DNA of 64,000 nucleotides. It comes from Lachnospiraceae bacterium. Its GTDB lineage: Bacteria; Bacillota; Clostridia; Lachnospirales; Lachnospiraceae. The position numbers and the translations under genes were made by a program. Below, one piece after another: positions 60,861 through 64,000 of this stretch. How positions within the stretch are numbered: the first letter of the stretch is position 1; each line of letters begins with the position of its first letter. The notes below the pieces were generated by a model. That model ran no database searches, had not been told where the DNA came from, and was given only the letters and a program-made list of their open reading frames with translations. The DNA is taken from contig CAJTFX010000025.1 in NCBI GenBank assembly GCA_910575555.1, positions 1-64,000 of the forward strand, given 5' to 3'.

Positions 60861-61979
60861 ATGCAGCTTGATTTTACATTGCCGGATTTTTTAGAAAACA
60901 ATTCAGCGGAAGAGATTCACGAAAGAATGATGAATAATTTGCCAGATGACATTGACGACATGCCGGGCGGATTCCCTTATGATTTTACCAAGCCGGCCGC
61001 ATTGGAAAAAGCGGAGCTTCTGGAATTCCATTTACCACGTTCGGTTATGATTGCTTTTCCTCAATATGCGTGGGATGAATGGCTGGATTTGCATGGAAAG
61101 CAGGTGCATTTGGAACGGCATGAAGCTCGAAAAGCGTCTGGGATTCTCCGTATTGCCGGGAAGGCTGGAACGGTCCTCGCAGCCGGGGCAGTGTTTTGCA
61201 CACTTGCAACGGATTCCTGCTCTTCATTGGAATTTATTGCTGATCAAGAGTGCACAATCGGGGAGGACGGAACAGCGGAAGTGAATGTCACAGCGGCGGA
61301 TCCGGGCTCTGAATCCAATGTTAAGGCGAATTTAATCACTATGATGGCGAAGCCGGTGAAAGGGATTACAGAAGTTTCCAATCCTGAGCAGATGCGAGGA
61401 GGGACGGATCGGGAAAGCAATGATGATTACTATGACAGAATTGCGGCTGAATATGAAAACAGCCTGACGTTTCTTGGGAATGACGGCGATTATATTCGGT
61501 GGGCAAAGGAGGCGGGGGCCGGGGACTGCATTGTGATACCTGCAGCGGAAGGGCCAGGTACGGTGAAACTGGTGTTGGTGGATGGGATGGGACAGCCAGC
61601 AGACGAAGCACTGGTGCAGGATGTCTATAATTACATTGTTTCTCCAGAGGACAGGAGTAAGAGGCTGTTGCCGACCGCTTGCGCAAAACTGATCTGCGGA
61701 TCTGCCGTAACAGTAAAGGTGGATTACACAATCACTGGACTTGTGTATGACAGTACAACGGATCTGGAACAGATCCAGGAAGATTTTACGGCAGCGGTAA
61801 AAGCGGTATATGTATCCGCAAAGCAGCAGAACGTCCTGCGTTATAACGATGTGAGGCCGGTTATCTCCGACATCCCAGGAGTGACGGATTTTGAAGGGTT
61901 CTTGGTGAATGGAGAAATGAGGAATATCCATCTTGGCAGGGAGGAATATCCGGAAACTGCAAACTTGGATTTTAGTTAG
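60861..61979 (+). CDS. Baseplate J-like protein (XkdT)
   Basis: The 372-residue protein shows AYPQYAWDEWLDLHG-type opening (MIAFPQYAWDEWLDLHGKQV), ASGILRIAGKAGTVLAAGAV, GSESNVKANLITMMAKPVKG and GGTDRESNDDYYDRIAAEYE, the canonical baseplate J pattern (homologue of Mu gp47/P2 gpJ). It forms the baseplate wedge with its neighbours. AAGGAGGCGG precedes ATG 60861. Confidence 0.88.
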   Translation: MQLDFTLPDFLENNSAEEIHERMMNNLPDDIDDMPGGFPYDFTKPAALEKAELLEFHLPRSVMIAFPQYAWDEWLDLHGKQVHLERHEARKASGILRIAGKAGTVLAAGAVFCTLATDSCSSLEFIADQECTIGEDGTAEVNVTAADPGSESNVKANLITMMAKPVKGITEVSNPEQMRGGTDRESNDDYYDRIAAEYENSLTFLGNDGDYIRWAKEAGAGDCIVIPAAEGPGTVKLVLVDGMGQPADEALVQDVYNYIVSPEDRSKRLLPTACAKLICGSAVTVKVDYTITGLVYDSTTDLEQIQEDFTAAVKAVYVSAKQQNVLRYNDVRPVISDIPGVTDFEGFLVNGEMRNIHLGREEYPETANLDFS

Positions 61980-61987
61980 GAGGCAGT

Positions 61988-62812
61988 ATGAGTACGACAA
62001 AGAATATTGATTTGGAGAATTTTCCCACAAGCGAAAGCGCGAAAAGGCAGCTTGGCTATGTGACAGAAGGATTTTATGACAATTCCTATGTTGGAAAATG
62101 GCTGTTTCAGGTGATGGGGCTGGAATATGATGACGCGAAAAAGATTTTAGAAGAACTCCCGCAGCAGTTTTTTCCAGAAACTGCAACTTGGGGGCTAATG
62201 TACCATGAAATGAAATGGGGGCTTCCGGTCAGGGAAAATCTGGCTTTTGAGGAGCGTCGGAAATTAATTTTCCAGAAAAGGGATTTCCGGGCCCCGATGA
62301 CGCCGCACCGGATGGAAACTTATTTTACGAATCTATTGGATTTTCAAGTGCATGTGTCAGACATTCATGATCCAGGAGAATATGATTTTCTGCCTGAGCA
62401 TCCCAATGTTTTTCGGGTGGATTTTGTCGGGAATGGGACGCTGGATGCAAAGACCGTGAAGTCCATGTTGGACGGTTTGAAACAGTCCCATACGGTTTAT
62501 ATTATAAATGATCGAGTGATTATCGAACTGGATAACCAGAACTTGGAGAAAGCCGCCTTGCCTGGGATGAAAATAAAAATGTCCTGTCCATTCTGGCAGA
62601 AAGGCAGCTGGTTATTGGATGGAGATATATTTTTAGATCAAATCCTGAAGAAACTCCATATGAGGTTAAAACAGGGGGCTGCAGCGGTGGTAAACTGCGA
62701 ACAGGCGGAAGCGTCCGCCCTATTAAAGAAGAATCTGTGGCGCATGGATGGAACATATAGGATGGATGGTACAAAGAAAATGAACGCAAAGATCACGGAG
62801 GAGGCATTATAA
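61988..62812 (+). CDS. Baseplate protein (DUF2313/YmfQ, XkdU-like)
   Basis: The 274-residue protein has WLFQVMGLEYDDAKKILEEL, TWGLMYHEMKWGLPVRENLA and FEERRKLIFQKRDFRAPMTP, as in XkdU/YmfQ. The last 30 residues repeat short YRMDGT units (GTYRMDGTKKMNAK). It follows gpJ-like protein and precedes fibre genes. AGGAGGCAG precedes ATG 61988. Confidence 0.82.
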   Translation: MSTTKNIDLENFPTSESAKRQLGYVTEGFYDNSYVGKWLFQVMGLEYDDAKKILEELPQQFFPETATWGLMYHEMKWGLPVRENLAFEERRKLIFQKRDFRAPMTPHRMETYFTNLLDFQVHVSDIHDPGEYDFLPEHPNVFRVDFVGNGTLDAKTVKSMLDGLKQSHTVYIINDRVIIELDNQNLEKAALPGMKIKMSCPFWQKGSWLLDGDIFLDQILKKLHMRLKQGAAAVVNCEQAEASALLKKNLWRMDGTYRMDGTKKMNAKITEEAL

Positions 62813-62813
62813 A

Positions 62814-63203
62814 ATGGTGGATAAAACAGAGGCTGTGGTGACTTTGGTTGCACGTACAAAAATGATAAAAGCGAGGGCAGGGATCTCACCTCTTCCCAAA
62901 ATCACCGGGATTGCCTTCGGGGATGGTGGAGTTAGCAACGACAACCAGGTTTTGGCGCCGGATGGAAACCAGACGGCTCTGAACCATGAATTGCTCCGGA
63001 AGCCGATAGATCGGTATACGGTTTTGTCTGACACAAAATGTAGATATGAATGCACGTTGGAACAGGGGGAGCTTACCGGAGCGTATATTAGCGAAGCTGC
63101 CCTTTATGATGCAGACGGAGATCTGGTTGCTATTAAGAACTTTTTACCTAAAGGAAAGGATAGTGACCTTGAAATGACAATACAGATGGATGATGAATTT
63201 TAG
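62814..63203 (+). CDS. Tail fibre connecting protein
   Basis: The 129-residue protein contains KITGIAFGDGGVSNDNQVLA, YECTLEQGELTGAYISEAAL and YDADGDLVAIKNFLPKGKDS, resembling the N-terminal baseplate-attachment domain of tail fibres (tail-collar/DUF3751-like), here as a separate gene. GGAGGAGG precedes ATG 62814. Confidence 0.7.
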   Translation: MVDKTEAVVTLVARTKMIKARAGISPLPKITGIAFGDGGVSNDNQVLAPDGNQTALNHELLRKPIDRYTVLSDTKCRYECTLEQGELTGAYISEAALYDADGDLVAIKNFLPKGKDSDLEMTIQMDDEF

Positions 63204-63214
63204 GAGGGGTAGAC

Positions 63215-64000
63215 ATGGCGAATTTTGAAATACCGGAGAATCCGGAATATACAAAAGAACTCCGTAAATTTGAGGAAGAAGATTTTGTGCATGCTGAATT
63301 ATTTAATGCTGTGACGCAGGCGCTGCTTAATAATGATGAATTTTTAAGAAAAGTAATAGAGCAGTATAAGGCTGAGCTGCAAAGCAATCTGTCCCTGCAA
63401 CAGGAAGAACTGACACAATACACCAACACAAAGATTAGCGATTTAATCGGCGGCGCACCGGAAACGCTGGATACTTTAAAAGAGGTTGCGGACGCGATAC
63501 AGGAAAATGACGATGTTGTAACAGCCTTAACGGAAGCAATCGGAACAAAGCAGGGCAAACTCGGGATCGGAACTTTTACGAAAAACATTGACATTCTGGG
63601 AGAAGGCGGACTGCCACAGACCAGCAGCATATGCTGGTGCCAGTCTACGGTTGTAAGCGGAACATTACCATATGAATCCAGCAATACATACTGGTTTCTA
63701 TTGAAAACGGATGTTGTGCTGGATAATAGTACGATAAGAAACCAGAAAGCCATTGTATGGGAAGCAGGGAAAACAAGCACGCTTGAGCGGTTGTTTACAA
63801 ATGGCAAATGGTTTGCCTGGAAGAAATGCCTTCCAGTGGATGGGGATTTAAAAGATACCACAGTATCATTTACCAGTGGGGATGATCTAAATCCTACCGG
63901 ATGGACGGCTATCGGCAAAATATTTAGCGGGGCGAAACTCAAAGACATACTCAATGGTTTTTCCACAGGGATTAAAAACTTGAGGTTTTTGTATAAATTA
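63215..64000 (+). CDS. Tail fibre protein, cut by the window edge
   Basis: The frame from ATG 63215 (AGGAGGGG upstream) is open to the last base, giving 262 residues: a helical trimerising start (YTKELRKFEEEDFVHAELFN, KISDLIGGAPETLDTLKEVA) and beta-rich segments (WFLLKTDVVLDNSTIRNQKA). The GAPETLDTLKEVADAI motif is a well-known fibre shaft connector. The receptor-binding end lies beyond the window. Confidence 0.82.
   Translation, partial: MANFEIPENPEYTKELRKFEEEDFVHAELFNAVTQALLNNDEFLRKVIEQYKAELQSNLSLQQEELTQYTNTKISDLIGGAPETLDTLKEVADAIQENDDVVTALTEAIGTKQGKLGIGTFTKNIDILGEGGLPQTSSICWCQSTVVSGTLPYESSNTYWFLLKTDVVLDNSTIRNQKAIVWEAGKTSTLERLFTNGKWFAWKKCLPVDGDLKDTTVSFTSGDDLNPTGWTAIGKIFSGAKLKDILNGFSTGIKNLRFLYKL

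Noticed and set aside
1-64000. tRNA or rRNA genes
   Set aside because: No cloverleaf or ribosomal signature was recognised by eye; attachment in a tRNA gene could not be shown.

Overview
The window looks like a gut-type clostridial (Firmicutes, Lachnospiraceae-like) chromosome. Ribosome binding sites are strong AGGAGG-type, some starts are TTG or GTG, the phage genes resemble the Bacillus PBSX/Xkd set, and the left arm carries cargo typical of clostridial integrative elements. Two nested mobile elements fill almost all of it.

Bases 1 to about 10,640 are the right part of an integrative element. It holds a transposase remnant, a WYL regulator, a frameshifted winged-helix regulator, a subtilisin-like lipoprotein, hairpin-rich leader DNA, a sigma-like regulator, a small conserved protein, and three large serine recombinases in tandem, with the element end just beyond the third. 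That end lies inside a tyrosine integrase gene: the integrase reads normally up to its HDLRH motif and then runs into element DNA. The serine-recombinase element therefore appears to have inserted into the integrase of the prophage that follows, leaving it without its catalytic tyrosine.

Bases about 10,640 to 64,000 are a contractile-tailed prophage. Its leftward arm (10.6-15.3 kb) holds the broken integrase, an AT-rich three-gene operon (GHKL ATPase, STAS-like protein, PIN nuclease) that looks like a signalling-plus-effector cargo system, a zinc-ribbon protein, a protein with a head-protein-like Cys motif, and a repressor. The control region (15.3-17.7 kb) stacks three switch modules of the same design. 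Each pairs a leftward HTH repressor with a rightward promoter whose -35/-10 spacer is an 18-bp operator, and each has its own operator sequence. The third module's promoter faces about 350 nt of non-coding DNA closed by a perfect 11-bp inverted repeat and full of nested hairpins, a candidate structured RNA.

The early region (17.7-37 kb) encodes HTH proteins, a probable annealing protein, a single-chain SbcD-SbcC fusion, a replisome organiser carrying helically phased iterons, a frameshifted DNA methylase, PcfK/PcfJ homologues, a DUF5131 protein, RecU, a DnaN-like clamp, a PAPS-reductase-like protein, a Dam-type methylase and many small Cys-rich proteins. A sigma-like late regulator (37.0 kb) ends the region. 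The late region (38.7-64 kb) runs terminase, portal, minor head, protease, scaffold, decoration, capsid, connectors, sheath, tube, tail chaperone (with a classic -1 frameshift site), tape measure, hub, baseplate and fibre. Lysis genes and the right attachment site lie beyond the window.

Several genes (wHTH at 1.7 kb, methylase at 25.7 kb, lipoprotein at 38.06 kb) carry single-base frame breaks, two of them at homopolymers, so assembly errors must be excluded before calling them pseudogenes.
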